The notes under the pieces were generated by a model. The model did no database searches, was not told the DNA's origin, and saw nothing but the letters and a program-made list of their open reading frames with translations. A program made the position numbers and the translations under genes. From the NCBI GenBank assembly GCA_016787985.1, contig JAEUTC010000238.1, positions 1-32,995 on the forward strand: a DNA stretch of 32,995 nt. Reading direction: 5' to 3'. Below, one piece after another: positions 1-6,804 of the stretch; position 1 is the stretch's first letter; every line of letters begins with the position of its first letter. Origin of the DNA: Flavobacteriales bacterium. GTDB taxonomy: Bacteria; Bacteroidota; Bacteroidia; Flavobacteriales_F; PHOS-HE28.

Positions 1-101
1 ATCAGTTCATCGAGGCTGCTGACGCCGATGGCCTTGAGCATGGCGGCGGTCTCGTGGTGGTTGGGACCGATGTGGCGCTCCTGGTAGGTGACGGATGACA
101 T
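1..101 (-). CDS. gcvP: Glycine dehydrogenase (decarboxylating), N-terminal fragment
   Basis: The first 33 codons of a gene that runs off the left edge. Translated on the minus strand from the ATG at 101-99, the product contains RHIGPN, then an ETAAMLKAIGVSSLDEL stretch. This is the characteristic N-terminus of the P-protein of the glycine cleavage system, the PLP enzyme that decarboxylates glycine and passes the aminomethyl group to the lipoyl H-protein. The assignment rests on the match to the family's conserved RHIGP and GVxSLDEL segments; the PLP lysine and the rest of the protein lie outside the window. A good -7 element (TATATTTG at 134-127) sits about 25 bases upstream. The fragment is short, but the motif is distinctive. 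Confidence 0.85.
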   Translation of the reverse strand, partial: MSSVTYQERHIGPNHHETAAMLKAIGVSSLDEL

Positions 102-126
102 GGGATGGTGTGCCGGAATAGGCGCG

Positions 127-134
127 CAAATATA
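127..134 (-). promoter_or_regulatory. Putative -7 promoter element of gcvP
   Basis: On the minus strand this reads TATATTTG, an exact match to the Bacteroidota TAnnTTTG -7 consensus, 25 bases before the gcvP start. I do not see a clear TTG -33 element at the usual 19-21 base spacing. Confidence 0.5.
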
Positions 135-204
135 CTTGGCCGTATCCGGCCGCTCGGTATGCACGTTGGCGCTGGATGGTCCTCCTCACCACCGACCCAA
201 GGTC

Positions 205-212
205 TATCTTTG
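205..212 (+). promoter_or_regulatory. Putative -7 promoter element of the kynU-kmo operon
   Basis: TATCTTTG matches TAnnTTTG exactly and lies 16 bases before the ATG at 229. The same TATCTTTGGC string recurs upstream of tatC at 14426. No convincing -33 TTG is seen. It would drive the unknown gene at 229 and, through a six-base gap, kynU. Confidence 0.5.
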
Positions 213-228
213 GCAGCCTACCCTACCG

Positions 229-867
229 ATGCGAACCATCTGCCGCGTTGTCTTGTTCCTCCTGCTCCTGACCGCGGTCGCACGCTGTGATGCACAGGAT
301 CGCATACTCTTGATGAACGGCGAAACCATCGAAGGCAAGGTGCTGGGCCAAAGCACACTGGAGGTGCGCTACTTGCAGACGCGCAAGAACGGAACACTGC
401 GCGAGCGGGCCGAACCCACGGAAGAGGTCTTCTCCGTCACCGATAGCCTCGGGCGTGAACGGATCTGGTATTTCTACGACACCGTCTTCGGTAATGACCT
501 CACCATCGACCAGATGCGTTGGTTCTTGAAAGGTGAACAGGATGCGCGTAAAGGCTATAAACCGATCTGGCCCATGGTGGGCGCTTTCGCCACGGGCGCT
601 GGTCTGGTGATCGGGCTGAATTGGGAGATGAACAGCCTCTTCGTTCCACCGATCACCGCAGGCTTGATGGCGCTTCCCCGCGTGCATGTGACGCCTGGTT
701 CCATCTCCGATCCCGTGATGGAGGGCGATGAGTACTACGCCACAGGATATGCCCGTGTCGGCCGCTCCAAACGTGTGATCCGAACTCTTCTTTCGGCGTT
801 CGCCGGAGTGGCTGTCGGCCTCGCTGTGCGTCAACTCATCATCAATCCGAACCTCGACTACGAGTAG
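229..867 (+). CDS. Secreted or membrane protein of unknown function, first gene of the kynU-kmo run
   Basis: A 212-residue protein I do not recognise. The ATG at 229 is chosen because it starts a good signal peptide (charged MRTICR, then a long Leu/Val/Ala core, probable cleavage after DAQ near residue 23) and lies just after a TATCTTTG promoter element; the frame stays open upstream to about 88 but that extension would place the promoter inside the gene. After the signal peptide there is a short Asn-Gly-Glu-x-Ile-x-Gly segment typical of small beta domains, then two hydrophobic glycine-rich stretches (about residues 122-137 and 187-205) that could be membrane helices. It ends six bases before kynU, so it is probably co-transcribed, but nothing in it points to a role in kynurenine metabolism. 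Confidence 0.7.
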   Translation: MRTICRVVLFLLLLTAVARCDAQDRILLMNGETIEGKVLGQSTLEVRYLQTRKNGTLRERAEPTEEVFSVTDSLGRERIWYFYDTVFGNDLTIDQMRWFLKGEQDARKGYKPIWPMVGAFATGAGLVIGLNWEMNSLFVPPITAGLMALPRVHVTPGSISDPVMEGDEYYATGYARVGRSKRVIRTLLSAFAGVAVGLAVRQLIINPNLDYE

Positions 868-873
868 TTCGTC

Positions 874-2151
874 ATGACCTTCGAGAACCATCTCTCCTTC
901 GCCCAACAGCTGGACGCGCAGGATCCTTTACGTACGTTCCGCGACGAGTTCCTTTTTCCGGAACATGGGGCGGGTCCAGTGATCTATTTCACCGGGAACT
1001 CGCTGGGTCTACAACCCAAAGGAGCACATGCGGCGTTGAAGCAGGAGCTCGACGATTGGGCCACCTTCGGGGTGGAAGGGCATTTCGCGGCGAAGCATCC
1101 GTGGTACAGTTACCACGAGGAACTCACGGCCAGCACCGCGCGGCTGGTGGGTGCCTTGGAGGAGGAAGTGGTGGTGATGAACCAGCTGACGAGCAACCTT
1201 CATTTCCTGCTCGTGTCCTTCTACCGCCCGAAAGGGAAGCGCGTGAAGATCCTCACCGAGCAGCGTCCCTTCCCGAGTGACACGTATGCCTTCGCTTCGC
1301 AGATCCGCTTCCACGGGCTGGATCCTGACATCTGCTTGGTGGAGATGCGACCTCGCGCAGGTGAGCACACCATTCGCCACGAGGATATCATCGCGCGGAT
1401 CGAGGAACTGGGCGAAGAACTCGCCTTGGTCTGCTTCGGAGGTGTGAACTTCCTGACCGGTCAGGCCTTTGATATCGCGGGCATCACGGCTGCCGCTCAT
1501 GGTGTCGGTGCCTATGCCGGGTTCGACCTCGCCCATGCGGCGGGTAACCTGCATTTGAAACTGCACGATTCCAGTGCGGACTTCGCCTGTTGGTGCAGCT
1601 ATAAATACCTGAACAGCGGTCCTGGTGCTGTGGCCGGTGCCTTCGTGCATCAACGCCACCTCGGCCAAGATCTGCCGCGTTTCGCAGGGTGGTGGGGCCA
1701 TGATAAGAAGGAACGTTTCAAGATGGAACGGACGTTCAAGCCCATGCCCACGGCCGAAGCCTGGCAGGTGAGCAACGCACCGGTCTTCACCATGGCCATC
1801 CATCGTGTGGCGCTGGAGCAATTCGATCGGGCCGGTATGGAACGGCTGCGCGCGAAAAGCATCCGGCTCAGCGGCTACCTGCGTTGGATCATCGAAGAGG
1901 TATCCACCGATCATGGAGGCCTCTTCACCATCATCACCCCGAAAGATCCGGCACAGTGCGGTGCGCAACTATCCATCCTCGTATCCGGCGATGGTCGCTC
2001 CATCTTCAAGCGGCTGACCGATCAAGGGGTGTTCTGCGATTGGCGCGAACCCGATGTACTGCGGATGGCTCCCGTGCCGATGTACAATAGCTTCGAGGAC
2101 GTCTGGCGCTTCGGTCAGGCCTTGCGCAAGGCCGTGTCCGGGCAAGGCTGA
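874..2151 (+). CDS. kynU: Kynureninase
   Basis: A PLP-dependent hydrolase of 425 residues, the usual length for the family. It cleaves kynurenine to anthranilate plus alanine, or 3-hydroxykynurenine to 3-hydroxyanthranilate. The N-terminus has the DPLRTFRDEF and YFTGNSLGLQPK motifs, followed by FPSDTYAF; FDLAHAAGN supplies the cofactor-contacting Asp218 and His221, and WCSYKYLNSGPG carries the PLP lysine, Lys244. The C-terminal FCDWREPDVLRMAPVPMYNSF segment is also typical. It begins six bases after the preceding gene and is followed 69 bases later by kmo, so 3-hydroxykynurenine made by Kmo is the likely substrate. Known families make this assignment strong. Confidence 0.96.
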   Translation: MTFENHLSFAQQLDAQDPLRTFRDEFLFPEHGAGPVIYFTGNSLGLQPKGAHAALKQELDDWATFGVEGHFAAKHPWYSYHEELTASTARLVGALEEEVVVMNQLTSNLHFLLVSFYRPKGKRVKILTEQRPFPSDTYAFASQIRFHGLDPDICLVEMRPRAGEHTIRHEDIIARIEELGEELALVCFGGVNFLTGQAFDIAGITAAAHGVGAYAGFDLAHAAGNLHLKLHDSSADFACWCSYKYLNSGPGAVAGAFVHQRHLGQDLPRFAGWWGHDKKERFKMERTFKPMPTAEAWQVSNAPVFTMAIHRVALEQFDRAGMERLRAKSIRLSGYLRWIIEEVSTDHGGLFTIITPKDPAQCGAQLSILVSGDGRSIFKRLTDQGVFCDWREPDVLRMAPVPMYNSFEDVWRFGQALRKAVSGQG

Positions 2152-2220
2152 CGTTCCGCAGTTCAGCATGGCCCACGCCTCCGCAACTTGCCGCATTCGT
2201 TAGCACATCAACCCCCTGGC

Positions 2221-3561
2221 ATGAGCAAGATCACCATCGTAGGCGGAGGATTGGTCGGCAGTTTGTTGGCCATCTTCCTGGCCAAGCGTGGCCACACGGT
2301 GAACGTTTATGAACGCCGTGGCGACCCGCGCAAGACCGATGTCTACGCCGGTCGTAGTATCAACCTCGTCGTCTCGCACCGGGGCTGGACCGCATTGCGC
2401 GCAGCGGGTGTGGAGCAAGCCGTGAAGGCGATCACCGTGCCGGTCTATGCCCGCATGATGCATGACCGCGAGGGGAACCTCAACCGCGTGCCGTACAGCA
2501 TCGACGACAAGGCCATCTATTCCGTTTCTCGCGGCGAGCTCAACCGCCGGTTGCTGAGCGAGGCCGAAGCGCTGCCGAATGTGAAGCTCTTCTTCGACCA
2601 CCGCTGCGTGGACGTGGACCTGCAGAACGCCACCTGCCATTTCCAACGTGAAGAAGGTGACCATGTGGTGGTGGAGGCCGATGTGGTCTTCGGCAGTGAT
2701 GGCGCCTTCAGTGCCGTACGACAGAAGATGATGCTCGGCCGCTTCACCTACAGCCAGGAGTACATCGAGCACGACTACAAGGAGGTGGCTTTCCCGGCCA
2801 ACGCCGATGGTACGCCCAAGATGGACCCGCATAGCCTGCACATCTGGCCGCGCCGTTGGTTCATGATGATGGGCCTCGCGAACCAGGATGGTGGCTTCAC
2901 CGGAACCCTCTTCATGCCGAACACCCACACGGACCAGGCACCAGGCTTCGATACGGTGCGTACACCGGAACAGGTGCAGGCGTTCTTCCAGGAACATTTC
3001 CGCGATGCGCTACCGTTGGTGCCTGACCTTGTGGAGCAATACCTGCGCAATCCGCAGAGCACCTTGGCCATCATCCGGTGCAACCCCTGGCAGGTCAATG
3101 GCAAGGTGGCCTTGATCGGCGATGCCGCGCACGCCATCGTGCCGTTCTACGGCGAAGGGATGAACGCAGGGAACGAGGATTGTAAAGTGCTCAACGACCT
3201 GCTCGACCAATACGGCGATGACAACTGGGCCGAGGTGCTCACGCGCTACGCTGCCAAACGCAAACCCAACGGCGACGCAATCGCCGACCTCTCCATGCGC
3301 AATTTCGTGGAGATGCGCGACCTGGTGGCCGATCCGAAATTCCTGCTGCGCAAGAAGATCGAAGGCCATCTGCAAGCGAAACACCCGGATAAGTGGTTGC
3401 CGCTCTACAGTCAGGTGAAGTTCAGCGATATCGAGTACAAGGATGCGTGGAAGGAAGGCCTGCGCCACGACCGCATCATGGAAGAAGTGCTGGCCATGCC
3501 GGGTGTGGAGGAGAAGTGGGAGAGCGAGGAGGTGGAGCGGAAGGCGCTGGAATTGCTTTGA
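2221..3561 (+). CDS. kmo: Kynurenine 3-monooxygenase
   Basis: An FAD-dependent aromatic hydroxylase of 446 residues that adds a hydroxyl to kynurenine using NADPH and oxygen. The ATG at 2221 is preferred over an in-frame ATG at 2188 because it puts the dinucleotide-binding motif (GGGLVGS, Gly8-Gly10-Gly13) at the extreme N-terminus as in the family. The second FAD motif, GDAAHAIVPFYGEGMNAG, begins at Gly300 and is almost the Kmo signature. ERRGDPRK and the GRSINL stretch are also family hallmarks. No transmembrane tail like that of the mitochondrial enzyme is seen. With kynU upstream it gives 3-hydroxyanthranilate, the precursor of quinolinate for NAD synthesis or of further breakdown. Tryptophan dioxygenase, formamidase and 3-hydroxyanthranilate dioxygenase are not in the window. 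Confidence 0.96.
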   Translation: MSKITIVGGGLVGSLLAIFLAKRGHTVNVYERRGDPRKTDVYAGRSINLVVSHRGWTALRAAGVEQAVKAITVPVYARMMHDREGNLNRVPYSIDDKAIYSVSRGELNRRLLSEAEALPNVKLFFDHRCVDVDLQNATCHFQREEGDHVVVEADVVFGSDGAFSAVRQKMMLGRFTYSQEYIEHDYKEVAFPANADGTPKMDPHSLHIWPRRWFMMMGLANQDGGFTGTLFMPNTHTDQAPGFDTVRTPEQVQAFFQEHFRDALPLVPDLVEQYLRNPQSTLAIIRCNPWQVNGKVALIGDAAHAIVPFYGEGMNAGNEDCKVLNDLLDQYGDDNWAEVLTRYAAKRKPNGDAIADLSMRNFVEMRDLVADPKFLLRKKIEGHLQAKHPDKWLPLYSQVKFSDIEYKDAWKEGLRHDRIMEEVLAMPGVEEKWESEEVERKALELL

Positions 3562-3573
3562 TCGCCATTCGGC

Positions 3574-3591
3574 ATCATCGCGTTCGATGAT
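3574..3591. terminator. Possible two-way terminator hairpin between kmo and the HTTM gene
   Basis: A perfect seven-base stem, ATCATCG and CGATGAT, around the loop CGTT, lies in the 33-base gap between the two convergent gene ends. There is no T-tract, so it is not a classical intrinsic terminator; its position is the main argument. Confidence 0.4.
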
Positions 3592-3594
3592 CCT

Positions 3595-4455
3595 CTAGAC
3601 TGTCGCGTGAGCAGGCGAAGAGACCATCTTGTCCGATCCTGAAGAGGCACTCGACCGCAACATCCTCCCCCAGGGCAACAACGCCAGGTCCAGCACGATC
3701 AACTCGAAGGCGAAGAAGCGCATGGTGAACCAGAAGCCGATGTGTAGGCACATGGCGGCGGCGAACAACCACAGGTCGTAGCGGCGGGTGAAGTAGCCGA
3801 CGACGAAGACCACCTCCAAGACGGTGGCAAGCGCGAAGAGGAGCCAGTTCACGGTCTGGTGCTCCAAGAGCCAGGTGAAGAATTGCGCATGCCAGCCATC
3901 CGGCGCAGCTAGGAAGAGTTCCAACTGGGTGCCTTCGATGATACCCGTCATCTGTTCCGGATTCAGCCACGAACCACGGAACACCTTGTAGAGACCCGCG
4001 CTGGTGTAGATGAACAAAGTGTAGTACCGCAAGGCCCGGAAGGTGAAGTTGAACCGGTCCGGACCGCGGAACATGAACGGCACACCCGCGAGCAAGAGGC
4101 CCAGGATCGGGCGGTAGTGGTGGTTGCTCCACGTGGTGAAGGTGATGAAGTACAACAGCGCCGCCGCGCAGTGGATCCGCGGGAAGAAAGAACCACGCGG
4201 TACGGCGATGGCCATCAGCGCGCTGCCCAGCAAGGTCGCATCCAGCAAGCCCGCCATCAGCGGATGCGCGGTGAGCAATTGAGGGATGCCTAAGGTGTAA
4301 GCTAGCCAGAAGGTGAGGTCATTGGCGCCATCGCCTAGCACTGGAGCTTCCAACTGCATGAGCAGCGAGTGATCGAACGCACGCCACACCAAGGCGACCA
4401 ACACCCACGTGAAGAACACCCGTTGCACGATGGCGCGTTGGTCAGGGCTCAACAT
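3595..4455 (-). CDS. HTTM-domain integral membrane protein (vitamin K gamma-carboxylase-like)
   Basis: A 286-residue multi-pass protein resembling the HTTM family, bacterial relatives of vitamin K-dependent gamma-glutamyl carboxylase whose substrates are mostly unknown. There are several hydrophobic helices (for example VFFTWVLVALVW near the N-terminus, LLFALATVLEVVFVVGYF and a later LIVLDLALLPW), and a family-like block RYYTLFIYTSAGLYKVFRGSW in the middle with LYK and a following W. The ATG at 4455 is chosen because the longer frame adds a polar, poorly conserved-looking leader that only overlaps the upstream gene. The start overlaps the end of the preceding gene by 14 bases, so the two are very likely translated together. 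The carboxylase activity is not established for such proteins. Confidence 0.75.
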   Translation of the reverse strand: MLSPDQRAIVQRVFFTWVLVALVWRAFDHSLLMQLEAPVLGDGANDLTFWLAYTLGIPQLLTAHPLMAGLLDATLLGSALMAIAVPRGSFFPRIHCAAALLYFITFTTWSNHHYRPILGLLLAGVPFMFRGPDRFNFTFRALRYYTLFIYTSAGLYKVFRGSWLNPEQMTGIIEGTQLELFLAAPDGWHAQFFTWLLEHQTVNWLLFALATVLEVVFVVGYFTRRYDLWLFAAAMCLHIGFWFTMRFFAFELIVLDLALLPWGRMLRSSASSGSDKMVSSPAHATV

Positions 4456-5023
4456 CGGACGGGGCGTGTGCGCGGAGGATGACGCTGGCTTCCACGAGTT
4501 GTGGACGGCGGTCCACGTAACGGTAGGTCTCCCGCGAGACTTCAATGTCGCTCACGGGTCGGCCTAGGGCTTGACCGAGGTAGCGAATGGTCCATGCGCC
4601 GAACGGGTCCGCATGCTCGGGGCGATAGGAGAGCCGGTCCTCCAGAAGCCGCTTCAACCGTGGAGGCAAGTCCGACAGTTCATCCGCAAGGGTGGCTGCA
4701 TAATGATCGTGGAACTGGTGGTCATGCAGCACCTGATATCTATGGAGTGTACTGAAGAAGAGCTCGCCGGCGAACCGTGGCATCTGGGCTTGGGTGAGCG
4801 GTTCGCCATCCACCGTACAGGCCACACGCACATACACAGGTTCCGGCCTGATCGGTTCGGAGTACATGCCGAAGAGGAAGAACGGGGTGATCTCCACCCG
4901 TAACACCTGCGCCATGCCTTGGCACAGCAAGAACACGGTGAACACCACCCCAAGCCATCGGTCGCGTTGCAGGACCTCATACAGGAAGGTCCTACGCCAA
5001 TACGCTGTGATCGCGGCGAGCAT
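4442..5023 (-). CDS. Unknown membrane-anchored partner of the HTTM protein
   Basis: A 193-residue protein not recognised by name. The start at 5023 is chosen because it lies five bases after a TACTTTTC promoter-like element and leads into a basic segment followed by one clear transmembrane helix (WLGVVFTVFLLCQGMAQVL, about residues 25-43). A short hydrophobic stretch TPFFLFGMYSEPI follows; FGMYSEP reads like a conserved motif. The remaining 120 or so residues are soluble, rich in His, Tyr and Arg. The end overlaps the HTTM gene start by 14 bases on the same strand. The arrangement suggests a two-protein membrane complex in which this protein is a substrate, chaperone or regulatory subunit, but that is inference. 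Confidence 0.65.
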   Translation of the reverse strand: MLAAITAYWRRTFLYEVLQRDRWLGVVFTVFLLCQGMAQVLRVEITPFFLFGMYSEPIRPEPVYVRVACTVDGEPLTQAQMPRFAGELFFSTLHRYQVLHDHQFHDHYAATLADELSDLPPRLKRLLEDRLSYRPEHADPFGAWTIRYLGQALGRPVSDIEVSRETYRYVDRRPQLVEASVILRAHAPSDVEP

Positions 5024-5028
5024 GCGCC

Positions 5029-5036
5029 GAAAAGTA
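5029..5036 (-). promoter_or_regulatory. Possible -7 promoter element of the HTTM pair
   Basis: On the minus strand TACTTTTC differs from TAnnTTTG only in the last base and lies five bases before the ATG at 5023. If used, the transcript would be leaderless or nearly so. Confidence 0.35.
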
Positions 5037-5106
5037 CGGCGTGGCTCCGTGCTGATGCACAGGCGGGCGTTGACACTTTTGCGCGCCAAGTGGCGTTCCT
5101 TGATGG

Positions 5107-5973
5107 ATGAACGATGCACCTTCGGCCATGCACAGGCTTCTGCCGATCCTCGTCGTGCTTTCCATGTGCCCGATGGCCACATCGGCCCAAGGGTTGATGG
5201 ACCGCAAACGACCCGACCTCATCCCCCTCGACGGCCAAGCCCGCAGGATCGGTTTTTACCTGGCACCCGGTTTCACCTACACGTTGCCGCGCTTCAAGGA
5301 CAGCGAAGAGGAGGTGTTCCGCAGTGGCGATACGTCTTATGTGGCCACCTACGATCCCAATGGTCGGCTCGGCCTTTACGCGGAAGGCGGCATCTCATGG
5401 TACACCCGCGATCCCGTCATCGTGGACTACCTGGACCTAGGCATCGCCTACAAGAACCTGCGTGGCCGTGAACTCGTCCAAGGTCGCTACACCATCGCCG
5501 ATACCGCTGCGGAGTTGGCCGGAGAAGGTGAATTCGCAGAGCGCCTGCTCACCGTCCATTTCAACGCGAACAAGTTCATTCCCACCTGGCGCTATCAGTT
5601 CGTGCAACTATCGCTCGGTGCCAATGCTGACTACCGCCTCGGCAGCGCCTACACCCATACCGCCGACTCCGCGCTCAACGCGCACGCGTTCCCGCCCGAC
5701 CTGTGGGGGCAGGTCCACTTCAAGGTGGGCTATGGTTTCAAGCTCACCGGCCGCCTCTTCGTGATCCCAAGCATTGAAACGCCCGTGTTCAGCGTGGTGC
5801 CCGAGGATGATGGCCGATGGGGTCAACTCCAATGGTTCAGCAGCAACTACCGTCCACTCATCTTCAGCGTGCGCTTCCTGTTCCTGCGCGCCCGCAGAGG
5901 TTTCGATTGCCCACCACCCATCAAGCATAAAGGGCAGATGAAGACCTATAAGCAGGATGGCTACCACCCGTAG
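5107..5973 (+). CDS. Secreted outer-membrane barrel-like protein of unknown function
   Basis: A 288-residue protein with a signal peptide; I do not recognise a family. Two ATG starts are possible, at 5107 and at 5128. The second gives the tidier signal peptide (MHRLLPILVVLS..., cleavage after SAQ), so the mature protein is the same either way. The mature part has alternating hydrophobic/aromatic strands throughout (GFYLAPGFTYTLPRF, GRLGLYAEGGISWY, WRYQFVQLSLGANADYRLG, GQVHFKVGYGFKLTGRLFVIPSIE, LIFSVRFLFLRAR), a pattern usual for small outer-membrane barrels or porin-like proteins. A basic, Lys-rich tail follows the last strand, which is unusual for a barrel ending in an aromatic residue. It is divergent from the HTTM pair and convergent with the hydrolase downstream. 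Confidence 0.7.
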   Translation: MNDAPSAMHRLLPILVVLSMCPMATSAQGLMDRKRPDLIPLDGQARRIGFYLAPGFTYTLPRFKDSEEEVFRSGDTSYVATYDPNGRLGLYAEGGISWYTRDPVIVDYLDLGIAYKNLRGRELVQGRYTIADTAAELAGEGEFAERLLTVHFNANKFIPTWRYQFVQLSLGANADYRLGSAYTHTADSALNAHAFPPDLWGQVHFKVGYGFKLTGRLFVIPSIETPVFSVVPEDDGRWGQLQWFSSNYRPLIFSVRFLFLRARRGFDCPPPIKHKGQMKTYKQDGYHP

Positions 5974-6037
5974 TTCTCAGGGTCAGGCGCGAGCGCACGA
6001 GCAAGATCGGGACGGCGGAGGCCCGCGATGGACCTCC

Positions 6038-6060
6038 CTCAACTCGATCTAGTTCTTGAG
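6038..6060. terminator. Weak imperfect inverted repeat between convergent genes
   Basis: CTCAA and TTGAG flank an inner AACT...AGTT in the 128-base gap between the secreted protein and the hydrolase. The stem is interrupted and there is no T-tract. Apart from this I see nothing in the gap. Confidence 0.2.
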
Positions 6061-6101
6061 CGGAGCCGATCGCTATTCGCACCTGCACTTGGCCAACAGA
6101 T

Positions 6102-6737
6102 CTACCGCAGGAATGGATTCGACCGTTTCTCACGACCGATGGTGGTCTCAGGGCCATGGCCGCTGTACACCACTACGGCATCGCCCAAGGGGAACAGCTG
6201 TTCGCGGATGCTGCGGAGAAGGGTATCCGTATCACCACCGGGCAAGTCCGTGCGGCCCACGCTGTTGTGGAAGAGCACATCACCGCTCACCACGAATCCA
6301 TGGGCAGCACTGTACAGGGCGATGTGGCCCGGCGCATGGCCTGGAACGAAAAGCACGTTCAGTTCTTCGGCGCCGATCGTGATGTTGGAGCCCTCTTCGA
6401 TGAAGCCTCTCGGCTCCGGTGCTGGATCATAGGGTAGGCCGTACATGCTCGCTGTGCGCTCGCCAGCGGCCAGTACCGGAAGGTCCTTCTCGTGCAATTC
6501 GGGCGAGAGACCGTACCGCTTGTGCATCCAAGCACAGCCAAGAATGTGGTCGATGTGCGCATGCGTCAGCACAAGACGAACAGGCTTCAGGCCGTTGCCT
6601 TCCAGGAAGTCTTCGAGCTCACGCTGTTCCGTGCGGTTCCAGCAGCCGGGATCCACCACGATGGCCTCGCGGCCGTCATGGATCACGTAGGTGTTCTCTT
6701 GGAACGGGTTGAAGGTGAACTTCTGGACGTTCAGCAT
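6102..6737 (-). CDS. Metallo-beta-lactamase-fold hydrolase, glyoxalase II-like
   Basis: A 211-residue cytoplasmic hydrolase with the full set of two-metal ligands: THAHIDH (His59, His61, Asp63, His64), VPGHAPGH (His134), SGD (Asp153) and SGHGPETTIGREK (His194). The opening FNPFQENTYVI and the closing SGHGPxTTIGxExxxNPF are hallmarks of the short hydroxyacylglutathione-hydrolase-like (YcbL-type) subgroup, which lacks the C-terminal glutathione-binding helices of true GloB. It probably hydrolyses a thioester, but the natural substrate in bacteria of this group is unclear. It is a single gene, convergent with the secreted protein and divergent from the large TolB-like gene. Confidence 0.9.
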   Translation of the reverse strand: MLNVQKFTFNPFQENTYVIHDGREAIVVDPGCWNRTEQRELEDFLEGNGLKPVRLVLTHAHIDHILGCAWMHKRYGLSPELHEKDLPVLAAGERTASMYGLPYDPAPEPRGFIEEGSNITIGAEELNVLFVPGHAPGHIALYSAAHGFVVSGDVLFHNSVGRTDLPGGDTDTLLRSIREQLFPLGDAVVVYSGHGPETTIGREKRSNPFLR

Positions 6738-6804
6738 GGCCGGAAAAGCCCGAAATTCGCACCATGGCGCTCTTCAACGGGCGGCCCAAAGCTAACTTCA
6801 ACCT

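Noticed and set aside
88..228. Upstream extension of the first plus-strand gene
   Set aside because: It would run through the gcvP and operon promoters and lacks a signal peptide; the ATG at 229 is better.
2188..2220. Longer start for kmo
   Set aside because: It adds 11 residues before the FAD-binding strand, which begins at the N-terminus in the family.
5070..5081. TTGACA-like -35 box before the secreted protein
   Set aside because: There is no matching -10, and this phylum does not use the TTGACA consensus; the nearby CACTTTTG is a weak -7 at best.
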